Positions 35,865 to 45,235 are shown, counted from the first letter of the stretch. The stretch is DNA of 56,322 nt from Isosphaeraceae bacterium (GCA_021324445.1 JAJPJC010000155.1:1-56322); one strand, 5' to 3'. Translations and numbers: made by a program. The notes: generated by a model from the sequence alone, not told the origin.

Positions 35865-38594
35865 CTAACCCTCCGGGGAGCCCCTCGCCAGCGCATCGGC
35901 GGTGCGGTCGACAGCCGCGCGGAAGGCCGGCGAATCCGGGGAGAGGCCCAGGCCGGTGAGCGCCTGGGCGTGGGCCTCATCGGGAAGGCCCCATTGGAGA
36001 AGCCAATCGATATACCTCTCACGCCAGGCCGATTGACCGGGCTGGAGCGTCAGCGCCGCCTCCATCCGCTGTCGTGCCGGGCCGGGCCGTCCGAGGCTGG
36101 CCAGGGCGTCGGCTTGGAGGAAGAATCGCTCGGCATCGGTGAGCGTGGGGTCGTGCTCCAGCCGATCGAGGGCGGTCCGGAGGAACAGCTCGCGGATCTC
36201 CCGCTGGTCGGGGCCGGGATAGAGACGGCCGGCGAATTCGATGGTACCCCGGGCGTCCTGTACTACGTCGCTCAGGATCTGGGTAGGCGAGAGCACTGTC
36301 GCCGCGTCGTCGGCGACCTGGGGCCAGTTCGCCGGATTCGCCCCCAGGGCCTTCCGCCAGCACCGCGCGGCCAGGTCGGGATCCCCGACCTCAAGAGCCG
36401 CCTGGGCCAGGAACATCGGGATCCGCTCATCGCCCCCTGCCAGGCGGAGTGCACGATCCGCGTAGACCGAGGCCGGATCGCCACCGACCAGCAAATAATC
36501 GAGGCCGGCGAGTTGCCCGTGGGGTAGCGCCCAGCGAGGGGAGCAGCGCCGGGCCTCGAGGAAGCAGCGAGCCGCGGGGACCAGATGGCGGCGGACCGGA
36601 TCGAAGCGGAGGAGTTCAGCGGCCCGTGTGGGATCATCGGCCACCGGACGGACGGCGTGGACGGCCCCGAGAAGCCGGAGGGGGTCGGCCATCACCTCGC
36701 TCTCGTCCGGATCGGTCCCGGAATCCAGGAGCCATTCCCTGGCCATCAGCCGGTAGAATCCCAGGTGGACCAGACCGAGGCGGAGGTGGCCCTCGGCCCA
36801 GTCGGGCCTGAGCCGGAGCGCGGCTTGAAGTGCATCGCGCCAGGCCTCCAGGTCCCAGCTCGGCCCTTCGTTGGCCCCGATCGTTGGGAGATAGGTGCCG
36901 GGAATCGGGAGCCCGACGGCGGTGAGCTGGTTCTCCACCCTGGCGTCCCGCACGCCCTGCGCGAGCAGCACGCCCGCCAGCCAGATCGACCCGAGCCAGG
37001 CCAGAGTGGCGCCGAGGCGGCCGATTCGACCCAGGCCAGCAGGATTCGTGGGAAGCGATGCACCAGCGACCGCCACATCCGGCGACGCGAGTTGCTGCGA
37101 CGGCCGGTCGCCAGGCCCGCGTATCCCGGGGATCCGGATCGGCACGAGAAAACTTCCCGGCCGAGTGGGCGGGATATCGCAGCTCGATCCGCCGGCCTGC
37201 GCCATCGCGGCGAGTTGGCCGCACAAGGTGATCGCCATGACGCCGACGGCAGGCACGTGGGGACCGAAGTCGGCGAGACTCTGGACCGAGAGGGCGATCA
37301 GCCCGAACAGGCAGCCCCAGGCGAAGCCGCGGTCGCGCTCACAATGGCCGGAGGTACGGCGAATCGCCCGATGGGCCAGGCGCCCGATCGCTGCGACGAA
37401 CGCCAATCCCAGGAGCAGCCCCAGGGCTCCCCCTTCCACGAGCAGGTCGAGGTACTCGTTCTCCGCCCGGGCGAAGAACACGGGCCGATTCCGGATCAGG
37501 TAAGGAGTGACGGCGATGGGAAAATTCCCGAATCCCGAGCCCCAGACGGGCCGTTCCCACCAGGCCCGGATCGCCCCTCGCCAGACCTCCAGGCGCGTTC
37601 GATAGCCCTCATCTCCGGGATCGAGGATCGTGGCCAGCCGCGCGCCGAAGGACGAGGTAGGCGCCAGGATCGCCAGGTACAACGCGGCCGTCACCAGCAC
37701 GACGGCCAGCCCGGTCCAGGAAGCCGCCGGGCGCCTGCGCCAGCAGAGGATGAGCACGAGTCCGGCGACGAGCAGGCCGAGGAACCCGCTCCGAGAGTGA
37801 CACGCCACGAGACCGGCGGTGATGGTCGCCGCGGCGTAGGCCGCCCCCATTTTCCTAGAATCCCGGCGGAGCCAGTCGCGCGGGCTCTCGGATAAGAGGG
37901 ATCCCAGGGCGAGCCCCAGCCCCATGTTGAGATAGGCGGCCAGGTGATTGTGACTCATGAAGGGCCCCCCCACCGACCAGGGGGAGGACACCGGTGCGGG
38001 GCGGACCCAATAGATGCAGCCGTTCCAGGTCAAGGATTGGACGATGGCGAAGAGGGCGAGGAGGGCGGCATTGATCACGATGATCCGTGCGAACCACGCC
38101 CGCGCGGCGGTGCCGCCGCCTAGGCCGGACACCGCCTGGAACAGCAGCCAAGCCCCCGCCAGGCGCAATGCCATCTGGAGCGAGGCATCGGGGTCCAGGC
38201 TGATGGTTGGCGACGGGAAAGGGACCGGCTCTCTGTCGTCCCCCCTGATGCGCTCCGGCCGATCGGGGAGAAGCCCCGAACCGGAGGCGATCGAAGGCGC
38301 GATCCATCGCGAGGTATCGTCGCCCAGGGGAGTCGCCTGGAAGCAGGCCAGTAAGGTCAATGCTCCCAGGGCGAGGCTCGGCGGGCCACCGAGCCGTGAC
38401 CAGCACTTCGGATCTCGGAGGGATCGGATACCCAGGACTGTGACCAGGACGATACCGCCATACAGGCCCAGCTCTGCCCAGGCTTCCACCGCCCCGTACG
38501 CCCAGGGCGCCAGGATGACCATAGCCAGGAGGATCGCCTCGCTCGAGCGCTGCATCGGCCACGGCTCCGGATGGGTTAGGTTCGGGATGGACAA
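35865..38594 (-). CDS. O-antigen ligase-domain protein fused to a TPR-like region
   Basis: The 909-residue product has an N-terminal membrane half (to about residue 560) with roughly twelve hydrophobic segments. The Wzy_C-type loop contains GGPFMSHNHLAAYLNMGLGL (conserved His), ACHSRSGFLGLL (conserved Arg) and RLEVWRGAIRAWWERPVWGSGFGNF with the GxGxGNF signature. The C-terminal 330 residues are soluble helical repeats (e.g. WRDALQAALRLRPDWAEGHLRLG, ERFFLQADALASLGRPGPARQRM) of TPR type and probably periplasmic. It may ligate or polymerise glycan while the repeats bind a partner. ATG 38594 is used; an inner ATG (MQRSSEAILL) at 38555 is possible. Confidence 0.87.
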   Translation of the reverse strand: MSIPNLTHPEPWPMQRSSEAILLAMVILAPWAYGAVEAWAELGLYGGIVLVTVLGIRSLRDPKCWSRLGGPPSLALGALTLLACFQATPLGDDTSRWIAPSIASGSGLLPDRPERIRGDDREPVPFPSPTISLDPDASLQMALRLAGAWLLFQAVSGLGGGTAARAWFARIIVINAALLALFAIVQSLTWNGCIYWVRPAPVSSPWSVGGPFMSHNHLAAYLNMGLGLALGSLLSESPRDWLRRDSRKMGAAYAAATITAGLVACHSRSGFLGLLVAGLVLILCWRRRPAASWTGLAVVLVTAALYLAILAPTSSFGARLATILDPGDEGYRTRLEVWRGAIRAWWERPVWGSGFGNFPIAVTPYLIRNRPVFFARAENEYLDLLVEGGALGLLLGLAFVAAIGRLAHRAIRRTSGHCERDRGFAWGCLFGLIALSVQSLADFGPHVPAVGVMAITLCGQLAAMAQAGGSSCDIPPTRPGSFLVPIRIPGIRGPGDRPSQQLASPDVAVAGASLPTNPAGLGRIGRLGATLAWLGSIWLAGVLLAQGVRDARVENQLTAVGLPIPGTYLPTIGANEGPSWDLEAWRDALQAALRLRPDWAEGHLRLGLVHLGFYRLMAREWLLDSGTDPDESEVMADPLRLLGAVHAVRPVADDPTRAAELLRFDPVRRHLVPAARCFLEARRCSPRWALPHGQLAGLDYLLVGGDPASVYADRALRLAGGDERIPMFLAQAALEVGDPDLAARCWRKALGANPANWPQVADDAATVLSPTQILSDVVQDARGTIEFAGRLYPGPDQREIRELFLRTALDRLEHDPTLTDAERFFLQADALASLGRPGPARQRMEAALTLQPGQSAWRERYIDWLLQWGLPDEAHAQALTGLGLSPDSPAFRAAVDRTADALARGSPEG

Positions 38595-38648
38595 GCAATC
38601 TCACGACCAGGCCCGATGAGAACTCCGGAGGAGCCCGTCGGCTGGCGG

Positions 38649-39203
38649 CTATGGGGTCACGAAGAACCCTCGACGCGCCTGCCACCCGGCGGCCATGGCA
38701 TTCCGATAGGCTCGGCCGAACGGGATCGTGGGGGCGCGTCCGGCGCGACGCAGGGCACGGTGCTCCGGGGAACGCCAGAGGATCAAGGCGAGGGTTTGCG
38801 GGCTCATCCCGAACGCCAGCATCTTCGTCAGGCGATCGAGCTCTCGATGTTTGGCGGCGCGCCCGAACGTCTCCTCATACATGGTCTCGACGAAGGCGTC
38901 GCGGCCCACTCCGTACCCGGACGGGGCTAGCGGACTTGCGGCGGCGAGCCCATCGAAGTCGGAAGCCTGATGTCGCCTACGGCGAGCGGCATGGGAAAAC
39001 GCGTCACGCGAGGCCCCCGCGAAGGACGACCCGCCTGCGGCGCCCGCCTCGCGCGCGACCCTCCCCCTCCGGCCGAGCAACTCCGCGAACGAGCGCTTAG
39101 CGGCTTCGTGCGACTGGGCTCGAGCCTCCCCACCGACGATCAGGCCGGGGATACCCAGAAGCCAGATGATCCGCCACCGCCGACCGTGCGAGGTCCGATT
39201 CAC
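38649..39203 (-). CDS. Secreted DUF4214-like protein
   Basis: The 184-residue product begins MNRTSHGRRWRIIWLLGIPG and has a hydrophobic core ending in GGEARAQS, a signal peptide with an Ala-x-Ala-type cleavage site. The mature part is Ala/Arg-rich until residue 95, then GRDAFVETMYEETFGRAAKH and LDRLTKMLAFGMSPQTLALILW-like helices, which match the DUF4214 type found in S-layer and exopolysaccharide-linked proteins. It is the first gene of the minus-strand locus and ends 55 bases before the ligase start. Function is unknown, though a role at the cell surface is likely. Confidence 0.72.
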   Translation of the reverse strand: MNRTSHGRRWRIIWLLGIPGLIVGGEARAQSHEAAKRSFAELLGRRGRVAREAGAAGGSSFAGASRDAFSHAARRRRHQASDFDGLAAASPLAPSGYGVGRDAFVETMYEETFGRAAKHRELDRLTKMLAFGMSPQTLALILWRSPEHRALRRAGRAPTIPFGRAYRNAMAAGWQARRGFFVTP

Positions 39204-40027
39204 GATCGATCTCCTCAGGAATCGAAACAGGCTTGATGATGTTGCTTGGTCATAATTTGCCTAAATCGCTTCCGGATCGGGGGACGAGCAGGCGACCCCT
39301 CGCGGTTCGACGGCGTCCGGAATATGGACCAGCCCGGGGCACCACCACTTTGCAACTCACACAGAACAAAAGATATTAGAGCCATAACGCTCATGGTCGA
39401 TGGCGCAAGGTCTGATCGAGCCGGTGGGTTGGCCGGAAGCCGATCCTCCTGCCGTCCTTCGAGCTTCGGGACGCATCTTGGCATATCTTCGAAGCCACTT
39501 CCGTAGGCTTGATGATCGGGGACCGGGATGATATCCGCCGACGATCCGGTCAATCCCTTCGCCCGATGCGCCAATTCATGGAACGTTACCTCCTCGGACG
39601 AGTCGAAGACCCTCGGGAGCGATGCCCGGCGTCGCGAATCGCGCACACTCCGTGCCCGTGGGTTGCACGAGCGACCCCTCGATCGACACGGGACTGGCGA
39701 ACGGCCGAGCGCGAGCACTACAGGGAACATAGGACACTCAACTCCTCGTATCAACAAGGACCGCGAAGAGGCGCCTCACCGGATGGGCTTCGACACCAGG
39801 GCGGCACACCCACGGGGTCCTTCTTCCCGGAATCGACCGGCTGCCGAAGCGGGACTTCCGATGGCAGGGGCCAACCGGATCGCCGGCTTGAATCCATGCA
39901 ACGAGGAAAGTCGGTTGAAATATGCAAATGTTCCCTGCTCATTATTGCGGCATTTGAATCCGTAAGATCCATGACCGATCATGGGCCGGTCTGGGAGTTT
40001 TTCCGCCATGGAGTTTTTCCGCCATTG
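39204..40027. other. Gap upstream of the polysaccharide locus, with a repeat
   Basis: About 820 bases precede the first gene of the minus-strand locus (39203), so its main promoter should be here; no clear consensus was seen. The segment 39450-39735 is copy B of the dispersed repeat. Long open frames in this area look like by-products of composition. The IS1-type element follows. Confidence 0.5.
39450..39735 (+). repeat. Dispersed intergenic repeat, copy B
   Basis: Counterpart of copy A at 24230-24515, in the same orientation. The strongest block is CGCGCACACTCCGTGCCCGTGGGTTG near 39640, within which only one base differs from copy A, followed by CGATCGACACGGGACTGG and GGAACATAGG. Copy B carries an open minus-strand frame (to 39757) with no recognised domain, which is broken in copy A. 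Confidence 0.7.
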
Positions 40028-41293
40028 CCGCAACGGGTGGTGTCCCAGGATTACTGAACAAAGGGCGACGAGGCGTCGTAGAATGTCCAGCACCTCTTTA
40101 TCGATCCCCTGGACCTCGACCCATCCCGTCCGTCGGGATGCCCCATCGCCATGGACGACCTCTCTCGCTTCTGCTGCCAGAATCCCCGATGCCCCCTGCA
40201 CGGGCGGCGCGACGCCGGCAACCTCTCCGTCTGCGACCGCTACGGCAAGGATGACCGCATCCGACTGCTGTACTGCAAGGCCTGCAAGGCCCGCTTCTCC
40301 GAGCGCAAGGGCACCCCGCTATTCGACTGCCGGATGCCCGAGGAGAAGGCCGCGGCCATCCTCCACCACCTCGCCGAGGGCAACGGCATCCGCCAGACCG
40401 GCCGCCTGGTCGGCGCCCATCGCGACACCGTCGTCCGGCTGGCCCGCGCCGCCGGTGATCACGCCCACGACGCTCATGACGAGCTCGTGGCTTTTTCCCC
40501 CTCGGACCCGCGAGGTCCAGCTCGACGAGATGTGGGCCTTCGTCGGCAAGAAGCAGAAGAACTGCGATCCGGCCGACCCCGGCGACGATCACAAGGGGGA
40601 CTACTGGGATCACGTCGCCTTCGACCCCGAGCATAAGCTCGTCCTGGCCGTCGTCCCCGGGGCGCGCGACGGCGAGAGCGCCCGCGAGGTCGTCGGCGAG
40701 GTCAAGGACCGCCTGGGGGGTCGGCCGCCGGGCTCGTTCACCAGCGATGAGCACGCCCCCTACGAGCCGGCGATCGTCGAGGCCTACAGCGAGCCGGATC
40801 CGGGCCCCGGTGGCCCGCGCCGGCCCGGCCGCCCGCGGGTGGCCCCCCGGCGGCGCTTGGCCCCGGGGTTGGTGTACGCCACGGTGTGCAAGGAGCGGAA
40901 GGGTGGCCGGGTCGTCTCGATCCGGCGGGCGGTGGTCCTGGGGGATGAGGCGGCGGTCGAGGAGATCCTGAAGGATTCGGTGTGCAGCCGGACGATCAAC
41001 ACCTCGTTCGTGGAGCGGCGGCATGCCACCGACCGGGGCCAGAACGCCCGGAAATCTCGGAGGACTTATCGCTTCAGCAAGGACTGGCAGGTGCACGAGG
41101 CGATGACCTACTTCACGGCGTATCGGTACAACTTCTGCTGGCCGGTGCGGACGCTGCGGGTCAAGGGGGAGGACGGCCGCTGGCGGCAGCGGACCCCGGC
41201 GATGGCGGCTGGGTTGGCGGATCATGTCTGGTCGCTCGAGGAATGGATCACCTTCCCGGCCGTTCAGTACAACTAGGACACCACCCCGCAACG
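40028..41293 (+). mobile_element. IS1-family insertion sequence with 8-bp target duplication
   Basis: The element runs from 40036 to 41285. Its ends are inverted repeats, GGTGGTGTCCCAGGATTACTG on the left and GGTGGTGTCCTAGTTGTACTG on the right (minus strand). It is flanked by the 8-base direct repeat CCGCAACG (40028-40035 and 41286-41293). A GGT-starting end and an 8-9 bp duplication are usual for IS1. The transposase frame inside is interrupted by a frame change. Confidence 0.85.
40151..41276 (+). pseudogene. IS1-type transposase, frame interrupted near 40504
   Basis: The first frame (40151-about 40504) encodes MDDLSRFCCQNPRCPLHG, a zinc-ribbon (CKACKARFSERKG) and an HTH (GIRQTGRLVGAHRDTVVRLA). 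After DELVAFSPS the protein continues only in the +1 frame: TREVQLDEMWAFVGKKQ (first catalytic Asp), GSFTSDEHAPYEPAIV (second Asp) and NTSFVERRHATDRGQN (Glu), ending QYN at 41276. One extra G at 40504-40505 would explain the shift. The tract CTTTTTCCCCC lies just before it, so programmed slippage is possible, but the simple lesion is preferred. Fused length would be about 375 residues, a full-length enzyme. Confidence 0.75.
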
Positions 41294-41331
41294 CCGCTGC
41301 CCAATTATACTTGCCCGTGCCCGCTTACTTG

Positions 41332-41667
41332 TCACGCTGCCTGGAAGAACCTGGCCATCACGTCTTCGGGCAACCAGGACGAGGCATCCAGGCCCGGTGC
41401 GGCGTTGAAAGCCGCCAAGCGGTAGGAGCAGCCGATGCGCTTGGGCGCCGAGAGGCGACGCCGCAGCCGGTCGCGGATGATCGCCCGGATTGCGTCGGCC
41501 TCGGATGCGGCATACCGTAATTCCCTGCCGCCCTTGCCAGACCGGCCGTAGTTGATCGTCACCGTCCAGTCGTCGAGCAGGTCACGGCCCACCGTCACCT
41601 GGTAACGGCGATGATGGTTCTTCTCGGAATTATGGGCCTCGAAGGCCACGGTCAACAAATTATTCAT
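41332..41667 (-). CDS. WGR-domain protein
   Basis: The 111-residue product is essentially one WGR-type domain, here in the variant form YQVTVGRDLLDDWTVTINYGRSGKGG, followed by a helix with EADAIRAIIRDRLRRRLSAPKRIG. In PARP and other proteins WGR binds nucleic acid; free-standing bacterial versions occur on plasmids and near mobile elements but have no settled role. The start is ATG 41667. It lies between the IS1-type element and a transposase gene and faces the latter back to back. It seems intact. Confidence 0.78.
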   Translation of the reverse strand: MNNLLTVAFEAHNSEKNHHRRYQVTVGRDLLDDWTVTINYGRSGKGGRELRYAASEADAIRAIIRDRLRRRLSAPKRIGCSYRLAAFNAAPGLDASSWLPEDVMARFFQAA

Positions 41668-41787
41668 ATTAAGTCCCTATTTATATTCAACGGTCGGCGA
41701 GAGGGCTAGAAGTCCGGGCGTCGCGGGTGTAAGCTCTTGGCTGGTTGACCTCATCAATGGATCGCGCCACAGCACGGAGGTGGCAGG

Positions 41788-42993
41788 ATGCCTTACGCCT
41801 GGCCCGAGGATACCGATTTCACGCGCTGGGAACTCGATGTCCTCAAGCGCGACTGCCCATCTTGCGGGCGCATGATGCATATCTGCGACCACCGCTACCG
41901 GCACTTCCACACCCTGGAGGGGCCGGTGGAACTGGTCTGCAAGCTCAACCACTGTCCCGATCCCACCTGCTCCGGCCACGCCGCGACCAAGAGCCCGGAG
42001 CTGGAAGTCACCATCGCTCTGCCCAAATGGGCCATCGGCTGGGATGTCCTGTGCTGGATCGGTCATCGCCGCTGTTCGCGGCACTGGGCGACCTCCCAGA
42101 TCCAGGCGGAACTGCGGGATCAATACGCCATCGCGCTCTCGGTGGACTCCCTGGCCCGGTATATCCGCCATTACCAAATCATGCTCGCCGCGCGACAGCA
42201 GGACCCCGAGATCCTGCGGCGGCAGTACGAATCGGTGGACGAGATCATCCTCTCGATCGACGGCCTTCAGCCCGAGAAGGGGCACGAGACCCTCTACGTG
42301 GTCCGGGAGCTGACCCAGAAGCGGGTCTGGTTCGCCGAGGCGTTGATCTCCGCGACGGCGCCCGAGGTGCGGCGGTTGATCGCTCAGGCCAAGGAGTGGG
42401 CCAGAGCGCTGGGCCAGCCGGTGGGGCTGTGGTTGTCGGACCGACAAGAGGCCTTCGTGAGTGGGATCGCGGCGGAGTTCCCCGACGTGCCGCACCGCTA
42501 CTGCCAGAACCACTTCCTCCGCGACGTGGCCAAGCCCGTGTTGGAGGCCGACAGCCACACCAAGGTCCAGATGCGCAAGAAGGTGCGCGGCCTGCGGAAG
42601 ATCGAACAGGCCGTGCTCAAGCGGGCCGGTGTTGCAGCCTCGGGGACCGCGACCGGCGACGATGCCGGGGCCACGATGCCGGTCACCGCGGGGCCGGCGG
42701 ACGCGCCCTCGCCGGCGACCGACCCGGCCGATGCCGTGGTGCTCGACTACTGCGCGGCCGTGCGCGGCATCCTCAACGATGATCAGGGCGGACCGCTCCA
42801 GCCGGCCGGTCTGCGGATGGCCGCGGCCTTGGATGAGGTTCGGGAATCGATCCAGCGCAACCTGGACGAGAAAAAAGGGGGTTCGCGGAGCAGCAACTGG
42901 GCCGCTTGGCCGGTTGCATCGACCGAGGTCTCGACGCCGTCGAGGCCGAACAAGAGACGATCCAGGACTACGTCAAGTGTCAGGCGACACTAA
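41788..42993 (+). pseudogene. Zinc-ribbon transposase, frameshifted and cut by the IS21 element
   Basis: The protein starts at ATG 41788 (preceded by GGAGG) with a zinc ribbon (CPSCGRMMHICDHRYRHFH, CKLNHCPDPTC), an HTH-like segment, then IILSIDGLQPEKGHETLYVVREL (first Asp), VGLWLSDRQEAFVSGI (second Asp) and PHRYCQNHFLRDV, the pattern of ISL3/MULE-like DDE enzymes; I cannot fix the IS family. At 42871-42881, AAAAAAGGGGG, the coding continues in the -1 frame (FAEQQLGRLAGCIDRGLDAV and on). The frame is then broken at 42978 by the IS21-type element. The C-terminal domain with the catalytic Glu is lost. Confidence 0.72.
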
Positions 42994-43064
42994 TTCTGAC
43001 CCCCTTGCACCTGAACAGAACCCCACAGCCTCCGTGTCATTCCGAACACCGCCGTCACGGCACA

Positions 43065-43898
43065 TTACCGTGACTTCTCCGGTCGCTTGCGTTGCGGTCC
43101 TTCCGGCTCGGGGACCGCCGCCGCCGGCCCCGTGCGGAACAAGCCCGACTGGCGCTTCTCGCGAAGCCGATAGCTCTCGCCGGTGATCATCAAGGTGTGA
43201 CTGTGGTGCAGCAGCCGGTCCAGGATCGCCGTCGCCAGCACCTCGTCGCCGAACACTGTCCCCCACTCCGACACCCGCTGGTTCGTCGTGATCAGCAGGC
43301 TCCCCCGTTCATATCGGCGATTCACCAACTGGAAGAACAGGTGCGCCGCCCGGCGCTCGAACGGCAGGTATCCCAGCTCGTCGATGATCAACAGCCGCGG
43401 CTTGGCGAACTCGGTCAGCTTCTCCGCCAGCGACCCCTCCGACTCCGCCTTGCCCAGCACCGACAACAGGCCCGTCGCCGTCGTGAACCGCACCGTATGA
43501 CCCTGCTCGACGACCTTTCGGCCCAGCCCGATCGCCAGGTGAGTCTTCCCCACCCCCGGCGCGCCGAAGAGCAGGACCGCCTCGCCGTGCGCCAGGAAAT
43601 TCCCCGTCGACAGCTCCCGGATCAGTCGCTCGTCCACCGACGGCTGCACCGCGAAATCGAACTCCTCCAGCGTCCGCACGCAGGGGAAGTGCGCGATCTG
43701 CAGCGCCATCCGCACCCGCTTGGCCTGCTTCGAGTCGACCTCGCGTTGCAGCGCCCGGTCCAGGAATTCCAGGTAGGTCCACGACCCCCTGGCCGCCTCC
43801 GAGAGGACCGCCGGCAGGGTCTCGCGCAGGTGCGTCAATTGGAGCCGCTTCAATGCGTTCGTCACCCGCTGCTCCACCGGGTCGAGGTCCATGCTCAT
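43065..43898 (-). CDS. istB: IS21 helper ATPase IstB
   Basis: The 277-residue AAA+ protein starts at ATG 43898 (MSMDLDPVEQRV) overlapping the istA stop (ATGA). It has the IstB N-terminal helical region (RLQLTHLRETLPAVL), Walker A LLFGAPGVGKTHLAIGLG, Walker B RLLIIDELGYLPF and LLITTNQRVSEWGTVF (sensor 1). ITGESYRLREKRQ is a usual C-terminal block. It remodels target DNA and directs the IstA transposase. No lesion is seen. The basic tail (PEGPQRKRPEKSR) is a variable feature. Confidence 0.93.
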   Translation of the reverse strand: MSMDLDPVEQRVTNALKRLQLTHLRETLPAVLSEAARGSWTYLEFLDRALQREVDSKQAKRVRMALQIAHFPCVRTLEEFDFAVQPSVDERLIRELSTGNFLAHGEAVLLFGAPGVGKTHLAIGLGRKVVEQGHTVRFTTATGLLSVLGKAESEGSLAEKLTEFAKPRLLIIDELGYLPFERRAAHLFFQLVNRRYERGSLLITTNQRVSEWGTVFGDEVLATAILDRLLHHSHTLMITGESYRLREKRQSGLFRTGPAAAVPEPEGPQRKRPEKSR

Positions 43899-45235
43899 GG
43901 CCGGCCCCCTTCCACGATCGCGGTGTAGGCCGACAACGGCCGCGCCGTCGGATCCGGTCCCGGCGGGGTCGCCCGCGTCGTCGGGGCGGTCGCCTCCGGG
44001 CGGTACAGGCCCGCGAAGTGCGCCGGGTCGCGGACCCACGCGCCCGGCTCGAACGACCGGACATGGCCGGCGATGCACGCCCCACGAAGCCAGACCTCGA
44101 CCCGGTCGAGCCCCACGACCACCTGGACGTGCTCGCGGACATGGCGGTGCGGCACGCTGTAGCGGATGGAGTCGATATCCACGAAGCAATCTGCGCTCAC
44201 GCGTCGATCCAGTCGCCGCGTCCGGCTCGCCAGGGGCCGGGCCGGCAGGGGCCGCAATGCCTGGCGTTCGTCGCGATCGAATCGGACGATCGGTTGCTCA
44301 TTCGTCGTGCCGTGAATACGTCGGTCGGCGACCTCGACGATCCACTTCGCCAGGTGCCGTTGCAGGGCCGCGAACGCGGCGAACGACCGCCCGGCCAGGG
44401 CGTTGTGCTTGACGTAGCCGACGCCGCGCTCGACCTTCCCCTTGGTGCGGGCGCGTCGCGGGCGGCAGGCGCGCGGGGTGATGCCGCGGTCCTTGCAGAA
44501 GGCCGCGAAGCCGGGATGCCAGGCGACGACGCCGGTCGCCGGGTCGTGGGAGGTCACCAGCGGCGAGGCGTTGTCGCAGAGGATCTGCTCGGTCAGCCCG
44601 CCGAAGTGGCGGCAGGCCGCGTCGATGCCCTCGAGCCAGTCGTCCTGGCGTTCGGCGAGGAAGGCCCGGCAGAACAGCCGTCGCGAGTAACCCAGGACGA
44701 CGGTCATGAGGTGGACCGTCACCGGCTCGCCGGCGATGGCCACGACCTTCTGGCCGAAGTCGATTTGCATCTGTTGACCCGGCGCGGTCTCGAAGCGGAC
44801 GGTGGCCAGGGCCCGGGCGCGGGCCTCTTGCCGCAAGGGGGCGACGGCCCGCTGGAGGGTGCGGAGTTCGATCTCGATCCCCTGGGCAGCGAGTTCCTGC
44901 TGGACCACGACCGTGTTCCCTTCGGCGACCGAGCCGAAGAGCCGTTCGACTTCGCGTTGGGTGTCCTCGTCGAGCCGCCGCGCGGCCGGACGATCTTGAA
45001 AGCCGACGCGGGCGCCGGCGAGATAGCGTCGGACGGAGTTGCGAGCGATCCCCAACCGCCGCGCGATCTGCTTGGTGGGGACCCCTTGACCGGCCCATTC
45101 CCGAATCCGGTCGACGACATCCGGCTTGAGCATCCCATGGTCCTCCTGCCCGTGTGGCAGGGGGACCCCGATCCGATCCGAGGGCCTCACCTGCCCGACC
45201 TGCAGGTTGACCAGATCCACCTCGTTCTTGTCCAT
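43895..45235 (-). CDS. istA: IS21 transposase IstA
   Basis: The 446-residue product starts at ATG 45235 (MDKNEVDLVNL); the frame is open beyond the element end and so an upstream start is unlikely. It has an N-terminal HTH (QIARRLGIARNSVRRYLAG), an rve-type DDE core with MQIDFGQKVVAI (Asp), EQILCDNASPLV (Asp) and RTKGKVERGVGYVKHN (Glu), and a C-terminal beta region (SIRYSVPHRHVREHVQV). All three catalytic residues are visible, so this copy may be active with IstB. Confidence 0.93.
   Translation of the reverse strand: MDKNEVDLVNLQVGQVRPSDRIGVPLPHGQEDHGMLKPDVVDRIREWAGQGVPTKQIARRLGIARNSVRRYLAGARVGFQDRPAARRLDEDTQREVERLFGSVAEGNTVVVQQELAAQGIEIELRTLQRAVAPLRQEARARALATVRFETAPGQQMQIDFGQKVVAIAGEPVTVHLMTVVLGYSRRLFCRAFLAERQDDWLEGIDAACRHFGGLTEQILCDNASPLVTSHDPATGVVAWHPGFAAFCKDRGITPRACRPRRARTKGKVERGVGYVKHNALAGRSFAAFAALQRHLAKWIVEVADRRIHGTTNEQPIVRFDRDERQALRPLPARPLASRTRRLDRRVSADCFVDIDSIRYSVPHRHVREHVQVVVGLDRVEVWLRGACIAGHVRSFEPGAWVRDPAHFAGLYRPEATAPTTRATPPGPDPTARPLSAYTAIVEGGRP

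Noticed and set aside
39215..39757. 180-codon minus-strand frame in the gap before the IS1-type element
   Set aside because: It coincides with the dispersed repeat, its counterpart in copy A is broken, and no domain is seen; listed as repeat instead of gene.
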